This document shows positions 32,011 through 41,845 of a stretch of 64,000 bases of DNA, piece by piece. Source of the DNA: WRMS01 sp038562165 (lineage in GTDB: Bacteria; Bacillota; Peptococcia; DRI-13; UBA5745); assembly GCA_038562165.1 (NCBI GenBank), contig JBCFAO010000016.1:1-64000 (forward strand). The letters are read 5' to 3'. A model generated the notes under the pieces. That model had not been told where the DNA came from. It saw only the letters and a program-made list of their open reading frames with translations, and made no database searches. How positions within the stretch are numbered: the first letter of the stretch is position 1; every line of letters starts with the position of its first letter. The translations under genes and the position numbers were made by a program.

Positions 32011-34715
32011 TAATTTCCGAAAATCCCCAGCCGGGCTTCCAAAGCTTGCAAACGGTAGCGGGCGTCGGCCAGCTTCTCTTCTTCCTTGGCTATCACTTCT
32101 GCTGGAGCCTTGGCCCGGAAGCCTTCATTGCCCAGCTTGCCCTCCAAAGCCTTGATTTCGCCTTTGACTTTGTCCCCTTCCTTCTGGAGCCGGGCTTTTT
32201 CGGCCTGCATATCCACCAGGCCGGCCAAAGGCAAATAAATCTCAATACCCCGCACCAAGGCCGTCACCGCCTGGCCGGGCTTCTCATCGCTAAGGTCACC
32301 CAAGGTAATATTTTCAGCCGAGGCCAGGTTGGCCATATAACTGCGGCAGCTTGCCAGCAAGGTCTTCGTCTCGCCGTCGCCGGCAAGCATGATCAGATCC
32401 GCTTTCTTGCCGGGGCCCACGTTGAACTGACTTCTCAGGTTGCGGACGGCCTTCACCGCTTCCATCACCAGGGCCATAGCCGCCTCGGCGTCCTCATTCA
32501 GCAAAGCCGGCTCCCCTGCCGGCCAGGCCGTCAGCATAATCGTTTCCCCTTGGTGAGGCAAATGCTGCCACAGCTCCTCGGTGATAAAGGGCATAAAAGG
32601 ATGGAGCAGAGATAGAGTACCTCTTAATGTCTCCGCCAAAGTCTTTTGCGCCCGGCGGCGGCTGGCTGCCGACTCCTTGCCGTAGAGGCGGGGCTTGATC
32701 AATTCGATATACCAGTCGCAGAACTCATCCCAAAGGAATTCGTAAATACGCTGGGCCGCCACGCCCAGATCATATTCCTCCAGGGCTTGGGTCACCTCAA
32801 GAGCCGTGCGGTTGTAGCGGCTGATAATCCAGCGGTCGGCCAAATCCGGCTCGGCCAAATCCGACTCGGCGCCGCCGGCATTTTCGTCATAATCCGCCAG
32901 ATGCATCAGGGCAAAACGGCTGGCATTCCAAATTTTATTGCAGAAATTCTTCGTGCCTTCCAGGCGCTCCTTTTGGAAGCGCAGATCATTGCCCGGGGTA
33001 TTGCCGGTAACTAGAGTAAAGCGCAGGGTATCTGCACCGTAAGCTTCAATGATCTCAATGGGATCAATACCGTTGCCCAGCGATTTGCTCATCTTACGGC
33101 CTTGGGCATCCAGAATCAGACCGTGAATCAGCACATCATGAAAAGGCTGCTTGCCCATAAACTCCAGACCCAGGAAAGCCATTCTGGCCACCCAGAAAAA
33201 GATGATGTCCCGGCCGGTAACCAGTACAGAGGTGGGGTAATAGTAATTCAAATCCTCGGTGTTTTCCGGCCAGCCCATGGTGGAAAAAGGCCATAAGCCG
33301 GAGCTGAACCAAGTATCCAGCACATCGGGATCCTGCACCAATTTATGGCTGCCGCACTTGGGGCAGGCCGCAGGAGCCCCTTCCTTGGAGCAGATCACCT
33401 GGCCGCAATCTTGACAATACCAGACGGGAATACGGTGCCCCCACCAAAGCTGACGGCTGATGCACCAATCCCGCACATTTTCCATCCAATTGGTGTAAAC
33501 CTTGCTGAATCTGGCGGGCACGAACCGGATGCGGCCATCCTGTACCGCCTGCAAGGCCGGCTCCGCCAGGGGTTTCATTTTGACGAACCACTGCTTGGAA
33601 ATCATAGGCTCCACTGTGGTATCGCAGCGGTAGCAATGGCCTACGGCGTGCTGGTGTTCCTCGATTTTTTCCAAAAGACCCAATGTCTCCAGGTCGGCCA
33701 CAATCTGCTTCCTTGCTTCATACCGGTCCAAGCCTTCATACTTGCCGGCCAGGCCGTTCATTTTAGCCTCTTTGTCCATGACGGCAATCTGCTCTAAACC
33801 ATGGCGCAGACCCGTCTCAAAATCATTGATATCATGAGCCGGCGTAATCTTCACCGCCCCGGTACCGAATTCCAAATCAACCATAGTATCGGCAATAATG
33901 GGGATTTCCTTATCCATCAGCGGCAGGATCACGGTTTTGCCCACCAGGCCTGCATAGCGGGGATCCTCGGGATGAACGGCTACCGCAGTGTCCCCCAGCA
34001 TGGTTTCCGGCCTGGTGGTAGCCACTACCAGATAACGGCCGGGCTCATCCTTTACGGGGTAACGAATATGCCAAAGATGGCCCCCCTCATCCTCATGCTC
34101 CACCTCGATGTCGGAAATGGTGGTTTGGCATTTGGGGCACCAGTTGATTAAATAATTGCCCTGATAAATCAGGCCTTTTTCATATAACGCGGCAAAAACC
34201 TCCTGAACAGCTTTGGAACAGCCTTCGTCCAAGGTAAATCTTTCCCTGTCCCAATCGCAGCTACAGCCTAAAGTCCCCAACTGTTTGACAATACGGCTGT
34301 GGTATTTATCTTTCCATTCCCAGACCTGCTCCAAAAACTTTTCCCGGCCCAGATCGTATTTGCTTACCCCTTCCTGAGCCAGGGCCTCTTCCACCTTAGC
34401 CTGGGTGGCTATACCCGCATGATCGGTACCCGGCAGCCACAGGGTGTCATAGCCTTGCATCCGGCGAAAACGGGTTAAAATATCCTGCATGGTATTATCG
34501 ATAGCATGGCCCAAATGCAAAGAACCGGTGACATTGGGGGGCGGCATCACAATAGAAAAGGGACCTTTAGGGCTTTTATCGGGAAAGGCGCCGTCGGCGG
34601 ATTTTGTTGCCTTCGGCCCCTTAAAATAGCCTTTTTCCCGCCAGCTTTGGTACCAACGGTCCTCCACTTGCTTGGGATCATAAACGGTAGACAGGTTTTT
34701 GTTTTCTTCTTCCAC
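32010..34715 (-). CDS. valS: valyl-tRNA synthetase
   Basis: A class I aminoacyl-tRNA synthetase of 901 aa. The HIGH-type motif is PPPNVTGSLHLGHA (58-71), the KMSKS signature is GRKMSKSLGNGIDP, the editing domain has TTRPETMLGDTAVAVHP, and a zinc-like CQDCGQVICSKEGAPAACPKCG insert is present. The C-terminal coiled-coil arm (KARLQKEGDKVKGEIKALEGKL) is typical of ValRS. The start is GTG with AGGGGG 9 nt upstream. The upstream gap is only about 135 nt and shows no T-box, unlike many Firmicute valS genes. Confidence 0.98.
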   Translation of the reverse strand: MEEENKNLSTVYDPKQVEDRWYQSWREKGYFKGPKATKSADGAFPDKSPKGPFSIVMPPPNVTGSLHLGHAIDNTMQDILTRFRRMQGYDTLWLPGTDHAGIATQAKVEEALAQEGVSKYDLGREKFLEQVWEWKDKYHSRIVKQLGTLGCSCDWDRERFTLDEGCSKAVQEVFAALYEKGLIYQGNYLINWCPKCQTTISDIEVEHEDEGGHLWHIRYPVKDEPGRYLVVATTRPETMLGDTAVAVHPEDPRYAGLVGKTVILPLMDKEIPIIADTMVDLEFGTGAVKITPAHDINDFETGLRHGLEQIAVMDKEAKMNGLAGKYEGLDRYEARKQIVADLETLGLLEKIEEHQHAVGHCYRCDTTVEPMISKQWFVKMKPLAEPALQAVQDGRIRFVPARFSKVYTNWMENVRDWCISRQLWWGHRIPVWYCQDCGQVICSKEGAPAACPKCGSHKLVQDPDVLDTWFSSGLWPFSTMGWPENTEDLNYYYPTSVLVTGRDIIFFWVARMAFLGLEFMGKQPFHDVLIHGLILDAQGRKMSKSLGNGIDPIEIIEAYGADTLRFTLVTGNTPGNDLRFQKERLEGTKNFCNKIWNASRFALMHLADYDENAGGAESDLAEPDLADRWIISRYNRTALEVTQALEEYDLGVAAQRIYEFLWDEFCDWYIELIKPRLYGKESAASRRRAQKTLAETLRGTLSLLHPFMPFITEELWQHLPHQGETIMLTAWPAGEPALLNEDAEAAMALVMEAVKAVRNLRSQFNVGPGKKADLIMLAGDGETKTLLASCRSYMANLASAENITLGDLSDEKPGQAVTALVRGIEIYLPLAGLVDMQAEKARLQKEGDKVKGEIKALEGKLGNEGFRAKAPAEVIAKEEEKLADARYRLQALEARLGIFGN

Positions 34716-34813
34716 GCTGGAATTCCCCCTATTCTTTGCTTTTGATCTATTACCGGTTTCGGCCGGATTGCTGTTATACTCATCTGCAATTCCGCCTGCA
34801 CCTTTGGCGCAGT

Positions 34814-34855
34814 GGCAATTCTTAATTGCCAGATTAAAATATGTATATTTTAATC
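34814..34855. other. two tandem inverted repeats after engB
   Basis: GGCAATTCTTAATTGCC (34814-34830) is followed by a perfect 24-bp palindrome at 34832-34855 (GATTAAAATAT arm) that overlaps the engB stop. There is no T-tract, so the role is unclear: processing site or weak terminator. Confidence 0.45.
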
Positions 34856-35476
34856 ACAGGATTGCATAGGTTCTGTCTTTGCTGCCGCAGCCGCCCCAAG
34901 TCTTTCTTCAAGCCAGGCCGTCAACTCCTCTTTGCCTTGTCCGTTAATTGAAGAAAAGGCAATAACCGGCACCCCGGCCGGCAAGGACAAACCCTGACGA
35001 ATCTGTTTGATCTGCTTGGGCCATTGGCCCCGGGACAGCTTGTCCGCCTTGTTTCCCACCACCAAAAGAGGGAAATCATAATGAAGCAGCCATTCCATCA
35101 TGGTCTGGTCGGAGCTCATGGGCGGGTGGCGCAAGTCCACCAATTGAATAATTCCGGCTATCTCTTTGCGGTCCGTCAAATACCGCTCAATAAAGCGACC
35201 CCAGCGGGCCCTGTCTTCCTTTGAAGTCTTGGCGTAGCCGTACCCCGGCAAGTCCACAAAAAACCATTCCTGATTGATCTCATAGAAATTCAGGGTTTGG
35301 GTTTTGCCCGGCGTACTGCTGGTGCGGGCCAGGTTTTTTCTGTTGAGAAACGCATTGATCAGCGATGACTTGCCTACATTAGATCTGCCGGCCAAAGCAA
35401 TTTCCGGCTTGCCGGCGGCGGGGTACTGGTCCGGCCCCACCGCCGTGGCAAATATATCCGCTTGCCGTATAATCAT
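34850..35476 (-). CDS. engB: ribosome-biogenesis GTPase EngB/YsxC
   Basis: An essential TrmE-Era-like GTPase (208 aa) for 50S assembly. G1 is GRSNVGKSS (30-38), G3 DLPGYGYAK, G4 VGNKADK and G5 FSSINGQG. Its start overlaps the lon stop by 4 nt (ATGA); lon-engB pairing is widespread in Firmicutes. Confidence 0.96.
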   Translation of the reverse strand: MIIRQADIFATAVGPDQYPAAGKPEIALAGRSNVGKSSLINAFLNRKNLARTSSTPGKTQTLNFYEINQEWFFVDLPGYGYAKTSKEDRARWGRFIERYLTDRKEIAGIIQLVDLRHPPMSSDQTMMEWLLHYDFPLLVVGNKADKLSRGQWPKQIKQIRQGLSLPAGVPVIAFSSINGQGKEELTAWLEERLGAAAAAKTEPMQSCD

Positions 35477-37800
35477 GATTTCACCAGCGCCTTCTCCAAA
35501 ACTTCATCCATGGTTTCCACCAAGTGAAATTTTAGGGATTCGCGGACATTATCCGGAATATCTTCAAGATCTTTCTCATTTTCTTTCGGTAAAATAATGA
35601 TTTTGCAGCCCGCCCGGTGGGCCGCCAGGATTTTCTCCTTGATGCCGCCTACGGGCAGCACCCGGCCCCGCAGGGTGATCTCACCGGTCATAGCGATATC
35701 GGCGTCCACCAGCTGCTCGGAAAGGGCCGAAGCCATAGCTGTGGCCATGGTAATGCCGGCGGAAGGGCCGTCTTTGGGGATGGCTCCCTCCGGTATATGA
35801 ATATGAACGTCCATATCCTTATAGAAATTTTCGTCGATGCCCAGTTTGGCCGCCCGGGAGCGGATAAAGCTATAGCCGGCCTGAGCCGATTCCTTCATCA
35901 CGTCTCCCAGCTTGCCCGTAAGGATCAGCTTGCCGGTGCCTTTCATCAGGCTGACTTCGATATGGAGAACCTCGCCTCCTACAGCCGTCCAGGCCAGGCC
36001 GTTGGCGGCCCCCAGCAGGTTGCCTTCCTGGGAATCCCGGTGGCGGTAGCGGGGTATGCCCAAATACTGCCGCAAAACTTTAGCATTTACCGTAACGGAG
36101 CGTTTCGTACCGTCGGCCACCTGCCGGGCGGATTTCCGGCAAATGCGGGCTATTTCCCGCTCCAAGCTCCGGATACCGGCTTCCCGGGTATAGTTGGAGA
36201 TGACGGTTTTCAACTCCTCATCGCCGATTTTCATCTGGTTTTTTTTCAGGCCATTTTCTTTCATCTGCTTGGGCACCAGATAGCGCCTGGCGATTTCCAG
36301 CTTCTCTTCCTCCGTATAGCCGGCCAGAGTGATCAGCTCCATCCGGTCCAGCAGAGGGGCGGGGATATTGTAAGCCACATTGGCCGTAACAATAAACAGT
36401 ACCTTGGACAGATCAACGGGTATTTCAATGAAATGATCGCTGAAGGTGGAGTTTTGTTCCGGGTCCAGAACTTCCAGCAGAGCCGAAGAAGGATCGCCCC
36501 GGAAATCCATGCTCATTTTATCTACTTCGTCCAGCAAAAAAACGGGATTTTTCGTGCCGGCGGTACGCAGGCCCTGAATTACCCGGCCCGGTAAAGCCCC
36601 AACATAAGTCCGGCGATGTCCCCGAATCTCCGCTTCATCGCGGACGCCGCCCAAAGACATGCGGACAAATTTCCGGCCTAAAGCCCGGGCTACGGATTTG
36701 GCCAGGGAGGTTTTGCCCACTCCCGGCGGCCCCACCAGGCAAAGGATGGGTCCTTTGATGGTGTTGGTCAGCTTACGGACAGCCAGATATTCCAATATCC
36801 GCTCCTTGGGCTTTTCCAAACCGTAATGATCTTCGGCCAGAATCTTTTCGGCCAGCAAAATGTCCAGATTATCCTCGGTCTCCTGCTGCCAGGGAATCAT
36901 CAGCAACCAATCCAGATAATTGCGGACAACCGTAGCCTCCGCCACCATGGGGGGCATCTTTTCCAAACGTTCCACTTCTTTGAGGGCTTTCTCCAGCCCC
37001 TCTTCGGGCATACCGGCTTCTTTCAACTTCTTACGGTATTCCTCAGCCTCCGCCAGCCGGTCTTCCTTCTCGCCCAGCTCTTTTTGAATGGCTTTGACCT
37101 GCTCCCGCAAATAATATTCTTTTTGATTTTTATCCAGTTGTTGCTTAACCTGAGCGCTGATTTTCCGCTCGATATCCAATATCTCTAATTCCCGGCCCAG
37201 AATACCGGTGAGCAAATGCACCCGGTGGGCTACCGATAAAGTCTCTAATATTTTTTGGCGCTCCGGCAATTTTAAATTGACATGGGAGGCCACAAAATCG
37301 CAAAGCCGGCCTGGATCTTCGATGGAGGTGATTGCCGCCACCGATTCCGGCGTCACTTTTTTGCTGAGGCGGACGTATTTCTCAAACTGCTCCGTCAAAG
37401 TCCGGGCAGCGGCCTCCATGATCAAGCTGCTTTCATCCTGATCCTCCACAAAAGTAAAAACGGCCTCCATGAAGCTGGTTTGCGCCGTCAATTCCTTTAA
37501 AGCCGCCCTGGCTGCGCCTTCCACCAGCACCCTTACCGTACCGCCGGGCAGCTTCAGCATCTGCTTGATATCCGCTACGGTACCTATCCTGTGCAAATCA
37601 TCGATGCCGGGATCGTCCTGGTCGCTGTCTTTCTGGGCCAAAAGCAGAATCTGATTGCGGCTCATCATCGCTGCTTCCAAAGCTTTAATAGATTTCTCCC
37701 TGCCTACGTCCAAATGCATCATCATGCCGGGGTAAACAATGATTCCCCGCAAAGGCAGCAAAGGCAGCTCATATATCTTTTCGTCAGCGTAAGCTTCCAT
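35473..37800 (-). CDS. lon: ATP-dependent protease Lon
   Basis: A cytoplasmic AAA+ protease of 775 aa: N-terminal substrate domain (about 10-200; LPLLPLRGIIVYPGM), coiled coil, Walker A GPPGVGKTS, Walker B PVFLLDEVDKM, and a C-terminal protease domain with the Ser in KDGPSAGITMATAMAS and the Lys in VLPVGGIKEKILAAHRAG. The ATG at 37800 is preferred over a TTG seven codons upstream because GAAGGTG lies 8 nt before it. It follows lonB. Confidence 0.97.
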   Translation of the reverse strand: MEAYADEKIYELPLLPLRGIIVYPGMMMHLDVGREKSIKALEAAMMSRNQILLLAQKDSDQDDPGIDDLHRIGTVADIKQMLKLPGGTVRVLVEGAARAALKELTAQTSFMEAVFTFVEDQDESSLIMEAAARTLTEQFEKYVRLSKKVTPESVAAITSIEDPGRLCDFVASHVNLKLPERQKILETLSVAHRVHLLTGILGRELEILDIERKISAQVKQQLDKNQKEYYLREQVKAIQKELGEKEDRLAEAEEYRKKLKEAGMPEEGLEKALKEVERLEKMPPMVAEATVVRNYLDWLLMIPWQQETEDNLDILLAEKILAEDHYGLEKPKERILEYLAVRKLTNTIKGPILCLVGPPGVGKTSLAKSVARALGRKFVRMSLGGVRDEAEIRGHRRTYVGALPGRVIQGLRTAGTKNPVFLLDEVDKMSMDFRGDPSSALLEVLDPEQNSTFSDHFIEIPVDLSKVLFIVTANVAYNIPAPLLDRMELITLAGYTEEEKLEIARRYLVPKQMKENGLKKNQMKIGDEELKTVISNYTREAGIRSLEREIARICRKSARQVADGTKRSVTVNAKVLRQYLGIPRYRHRDSQEGNLLGAANGLAWTAVGGEVLHIEVSLMKGTGKLILTGKLGDVMKESAQAGYSFIRSRAAKLGIDENFYKDMDVHIHIPEGAIPKDGPSAGITMATAMASALSEQLVDADIAMTGEITLRGRVLPVGGIKEKILAAHRAGCKIIILPKENEKDLEDIPDNVRESLKFHLVETMDEVLEKALVKS

Positions 37801-37872
37801 AATTTTATCACCTTCATTCAAATTAACATTGTAAATATATCATAGACGGCGTTTGCTGGCAATGATTTGCAT

Positions 37873-39648
37873 CTATATAGTAGCTTCCTGTTTGCAGGGC
37901 TGTTTCATTACCGCCTGTTCCGGCTGCTCCCCTTCCCTTTGCTTGGCAATCAGCTCTGAACGCAGCTTTGCAGCCTCCTCCAGCCCCCGGGCCAGGCCGT
38001 CTTCTTCTTCCTCTTTAACAGGCAGCATAGCTATCTGTTGGCTGAGAACCGCCAATTTCAAAACTTGTTTGATATTATCCACGGCAATAACCTGGATATC
38101 TTTCCTGCCTTCGTATTCCTTTTGCCAATTATCTTTAGGGATCAGCACCCTGGTAGCTCCGGCCTGAGCGGCGGCATCGATTTTGGCCCGGACCCCGCCT
38201 ACGGGCTTCACCTCACCCCAGAGAGAAATCTCTCCTGTCATGGCTAAGCGGTTGTCCAGCATGGTTTTGGTAGTAGCGGAATAAACAGCCGCCGCCATAG
38301 CTATGCCTGCCGAGGGTCCGTCTACAGGGAAACCGCCGGGAAAGTTAATATAGACATCCCACTGGCTGAAATCCTGTTCCAAAAAACGGCGCAATACGGC
38401 CAACACCGTATTGACGGAGCAAAGGGCCATGCTTTTACGCCGCATAGTATGGCCGCTGCCCTGTCCCATCTCTTCTTCTTCCACAATACCGGTAACCTCT
38501 ACCCTGCCTTTGCCGCCGGCGGCAGGCAAGAGATCGGCCTCGATTTCCAGCAGCATACCCAAATTAGCCCCATAAACAGCCAGACCATTGCTTCTGCCTA
38601 AACGGGGCAGAGCCGGCACCTGGTTTTCCGGCCGGGGTTCGTAATGGCCGGAACGCAACACCCATTCCAGATCCTGCCGGCGCAAAATCCGCTCCTGGCC
38701 GGCCTCCAGAAGACCTGCCGCCATCTGAATCATGTTCACCGATTCCCGCCCGTTGTTGGCATAGCGGCCCACCACCATCAGGGCTTCCGGCTCCAAAGCC
38801 AGTTCCAGTTTGCCGGCAGCCTCCAAAGCAATACGGCGGATTTGCACCGGTGACAAGCCTTTAAAGTAGATTTCGATACAACGGGAGCGCAAGGCCGCCG
38901 GCAATTGCTCCGGCCGCCGGGTGGTGGCGCCGATCAGGCGAAAATCGGCGGGCAGGCCGTTTTGAAAGATATCATGGATGTGCATGGGTATATTGGTATC
39001 GTCAGCGGAATAATAAGCGCTTTCCAGTATTACCTTGCGGTCTTCCATGATCTTCAGCAGCTTATTTAATTGAATAGGATGAAGCTCGCCTATTTCGTCG
39101 ATAAACAGTACGCCGCCATGGGCTTTCGTCACCGCCCCCGGTTTCGGCTGAGGTATGCCGGCAGCCCCCATGGAGCCGGCGCCCTGATAAATAGGATCAT
39201 GAACGGAACCAATCAACGGATCGGCAATACCCCGCTCATCAAAACGGCAGGTTGAACCGTCCACCTCAATAAAGCAAGCATCTTTTCGAAAGGGAGACAA
39301 AGGATTTTTCTTAGCCTCAGCCATCACCAGCCGGGCCGCCGTGGTCTTGCCGATGCCCGGAGGCCCGTAAAGAATCACATGCTGAGGATTGGGGCCGCAC
39401 AAGGCCGCCCGCAGAGCTTTTATTCCATCTTCCTGACCCACCACTTCCGTAAAATGACCGGGTCTGGTTTTTTCCGCCAAAGGAATGCTGAGGGCAATAT
39501 TTCTCAGCTTTGCCATTTTTTCAGTTTCTTTCTTATATGTTTTCGGTACCGCCGACGCTGTTCTGGCGCCAGACGGCTGCCGGGTAATGGCGTAAAAAAG
39601 CACCATAAAAAGCATCACCAGCAAGATAGCTTGAACCGCAACTGCCAT
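37873..39648 (-). CDS. lonB: LonB-type ATP-dependent protease (membrane anchored)
   Basis: A second Lon-family protease of 591 aa. Instead of a Lon N-domain it has an N-terminal membrane segment (about 5-22). AAA+ Walker A GPPGIGKTTA is at 95-104; Walker B FIDEIGELHPIQ and sensor RLIGATTRRPEQLP follow. The protease domain carries GGFPVDGPSAGIAMAAAVYS and GEVKPVGGVRAKIDAAAQAG. In Bacillus LonB acts in the forespore. It lies upstream of lon, the standard order in spore formers. Confidence 0.94.
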   Translation of the reverse strand: MAVAVQAILLVMLFMVLFYAITRQPSGARTASAVPKTYKKETEKMAKLRNIALSIPLAEKTRPGHFTEVVGQEDGIKALRAALCGPNPQHVILYGPPGIGKTTAARLVMAEAKKNPLSPFRKDACFIEVDGSTCRFDERGIADPLIGSVHDPIYQGAGSMGAAGIPQPKPGAVTKAHGGVLFIDEIGELHPIQLNKLLKIMEDRKVILESAYYSADDTNIPMHIHDIFQNGLPADFRLIGATTRRPEQLPAALRSRCIEIYFKGLSPVQIRRIALEAAGKLELALEPEALMVVGRYANNGRESVNMIQMAAGLLEAGQERILRRQDLEWVLRSGHYEPRPENQVPALPRLGRSNGLAVYGANLGMLLEIEADLLPAAGGKGRVEVTGIVEEEEMGQGSGHTMRRKSMALCSVNTVLAVLRRFLEQDFSQWDVYINFPGGFPVDGPSAGIAMAAAVYSATTKTMLDNRLAMTGEISLWGEVKPVGGVRAKIDAAAQAGATRVLIPKDNWQKEYEGRKDIQVIAVDNIKQVLKLAVLSQQIAMLPVKEEEEDGLARGLEEAAKLRSELIAKQREGEQPEQAVMKQPCKQEATI

Positions 39649-40348
39649 AGTTTTATCCCTCCATTTTATTTTTTTGATCCTGATGTCACAATTGGTATTG
39701 TATCCAGATGCGGCAATCTTATGGGATAAAATTAAGGCAGATTCAGGTAATTTTTTATTATAAAAAAGCCCGGCAGCATTGCTCTCCGGGACTTTGATGC
39801 AAAAAATTCAATTGTAGTTAAGTTTACCAATCCGGTCAAATCCAAATGAGCAAAAATTGCGGCTGTATGAAAAATACAATCTCAATATCGGCATATAAAT
39901 GGAAATTTTGAACAAAATTGGACGAAAACCGAAAGTACTGAAAAAGACGGAGCAAGCTGACTGTCGTGGGGGCAGTAACCCCTTAGCGGCTGAAATGTAC
40001 AAATTTGAGGTTTTATGTTTATTTGCCAGGTCTAACTGCTCAAAGCCTCCAGTTTTACGTTGATAGAACATCTGCGCTCCAACATTTCGGATAGCAGAAC
40101 ATTCGCGCGCTAAATATCTACGGATAGCGAATTGTATCCGTAGGATTGAATAACCGCAGGTTTTGCAAAGGCTGAAGCTTGAATCTGCGAAGTCGCTATC
40201 CACCATAGGGCCACAGTGCCTCGAAAGAATCGCTTTTGACCGGCATCAAAACGGAAGAGAAGTGCCCCTCCTGAACCTTCTAAATCCAGTACCAGACACT
40301 TCTCCGTATAGCTAAAATCTATCATTTTTCGCGGCTTTCTTAACTTCC
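39649..40348. other. gene-free interval with one dispersed repeat
   Basis: No believable gene is seen in 700 bp; the open frames are short, lack ribosome sites and match nothing I know. It holds a minus-strand terminator (39755-39791), one copy of the dispersed element (39846-39870), and a weak inverted repeat near 40110 (ATCTACGGATA...TATCCGTAGGAT). Confidence 0.5.
39755..39791 (-). terminator. Rho-independent terminator
   Basis: On the minus strand GTCCCGG-AGAGC-AAT-GCT-CCGGGC folds with one bulge and is followed by TTTTTTATAATAA. It would end transcription from the methyltransferase gene before lonB. Confidence 0.75.
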
Positions 40349-41545
40349 TTAGCTTTCCTGGCCCTCTTCCACAGCGCTCTCCCGCCGGGGCGGCCTGGGC
40401 CCGTGATATTGATAAAGGCGGCACTCCAGCCGGCCATTGTACAGCTTCGTGTTTTTCGTAGCCTTGCGGCCAAAAGCCTCTTCAAAACCCGGATGAGAGG
40501 TCAGCACATAAAAAGACCAGGTATCCAAAGGCGCCAATACCTGCCCCATAGTCCGGTACAGGGCTGCCGCTTCCTGGTCATCCCCCATCCGCTGGCCATA
40601 AACGGGATTGGTAATAACAGCCCCATATTTCTTGGAGGAGCGGAAATCCTTGATATCCCGCTGCTGAAAATGAATATACTTGTCCACCCCTGCCAGCTTG
40701 GCATGGTAACGGGCCATGGATATGGCATTGGCGTCAATATCATAGCCTTCCAGCCGCATTTCCGCCAGCTCGGCGCTTTTTTCCTGCTGCCAGCGGGCCT
40801 CATTTTCCCGGGCTTCCTCCCGAACCTGCCGCCATAAAGCCGCCGGTACCTGGGGCCATTTTTCGCAGGCAAAGCTGCGGTTGAGGCCCGGCGCTACGCC
40901 CAAAGCCTTCAACGCCCCTTCGATCAAAATGGTGCCGGAACCGCAAAAGGGATCGATCAATAATTGGTGGGGCCGCCAATTGCTGAGGGTCAACATTACT
41001 GCAGCAGTGGTTTCCTTCAAAGGCGCCTGAGCCGACAGCTTGCGCCAGCCTCTTTTATGCAGGCCATCGCCGGAGGTATCCAGCATGATCGTCACCTGAT
41101 CCTGGGTAATTCGGAACTCCACCTGGTAGACAGGGCCGGTTTCCGCAAACCAAGTCACTTTTTTGTACTTCTCTTGCAACCTCTGCACAATAGCCTTTTT
41201 AATGATAGCCTGGCAATCGGACACGCTAAAGAGTTGGGATTTCAGGGACTTGCCGGCTACGGGAAAGGCAGCCTCCACATCCAGCCACTCCTCCCAAGGC
41301 AGGGCTTTGGTACCTTGAAACAGCTCCTCAAAGGTCACCGCCGGAAAACTTCCCACTTCCACCAGCACCCGCTCGCCCTGGCGGATCAAGGTATTGCAGC
41401 GGACTAAATCCACAGGGCCGCCGCTAAAGGTGACGCCGCCTTTGCCCACCGTCAGCCCCTCGGTATAGCCCAGCCGGTTCATTTCTTTGCGCAGCAAGCC
41501 TTCGACGCCGCTAGGAGCAGTCACAATGATTTTATAAGAATTCAC
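40349..41545 (-). CDS. THUMP-domain RNA methyltransferase (RlmL/YpsC-like)
   Basis: A 398-aa SAM-dependent nucleic-acid methyltransferase. An N-terminal ferredoxin-like/THUMP region (about 1-160) binds RNA. The UPF0020 catalytic domain has SAM motif DPFCGSGTILIEGAL (198-212) and GYDIDANAISMARYHAKLAG. It probably methylates guanine N2 in 23S rRNA, like RlmL's N-terminal half. The catalytic motif IV, normally NPPYG, reads NPVYGQR (313-319), an unusual change at the second proline. There is no neighbouring partner gene. Confidence 0.87.
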   Translation of the reverse strand: MNSYKIIVTAPSGVEGLLRKEMNRLGYTEGLTVGKGGVTFSGGPVDLVRCNTLIRQGERVLVEVGSFPAVTFEELFQGTKALPWEEWLDVEAAFPVAGKSLKSQLFSVSDCQAIIKKAIVQRLQEKYKKVTWFAETGPVYQVEFRITQDQVTIMLDTSGDGLHKRGWRKLSAQAPLKETTAAVMLTLSNWRPHQLLIDPFCGSGTILIEGALKALGVAPGLNRSFACEKWPQVPAALWRQVREEARENEARWQQEKSAELAEMRLEGYDIDANAISMARYHAKLAGVDKYIHFQQRDIKDFRSSKKYGAVITNPVYGQRMGDDQEAAALYRTMGQVLAPLDTWSFYVLTSHPGFEEAFGRKATKNTKLYNGRLECRLYQYHGPRPPRRESAVEEGQES

Positions 41546-41845
41546 ATTTCACCTTCCGTATTCAGATATTCAGATATTTGGAGGAGGACGGATTGTACAA
41601 AAATTGAATTATTATGGAGATTTATTGCGCACAACTGCAATTTTTGAGCAGATTTGCCTCTAATTCGCCTTTTGGGCCAGGAGTAATTCCTATTAAGTTC
41701 ACAAAATCTCCATTTTTGTACAATTGACCCGGGCTCCAGCCAGCATCTTGGTGCCAGTTGGGGCCTATCGCCCTTGTCGCTCAGCCAATTCCTGCAGCAA
41801 TCCCTATCTTCGGAACCCCAACTGCTCAAAATTGCAAGTTTATAG
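41546..41845. other. intergenic region with dispersed repeat copies
   Basis: About 300 bp between the methyltransferase start and the IS1182 left end. It has copies of the dispersed element at 41630-41658 and 41819-41845. TTGTACAAAAATTGAATT and AATCTCCATTTTTGTACAA form a long-range inverted repeat around 41593-41727. No gene is seen. Confidence 0.5.

Noticed and set aside
30496..32013. 505-residue plus-strand protein
   Set aside because: It is antisense to folC; its His/Arg/Cys-rich text comes from GC-rich repeats and has no ribosome site or family features.
34716..34849. T-box leader upstream of valS
   Set aside because: The gap is too short and lacks the GGTGGTACCGCG sequence and attenuator seen at 46098.
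39808..40206. 132-residue minus-strand gene in the lonB-methyltransferase gap
   Set aside because: No ribosome site, no family pattern, and it overlaps repeat material.
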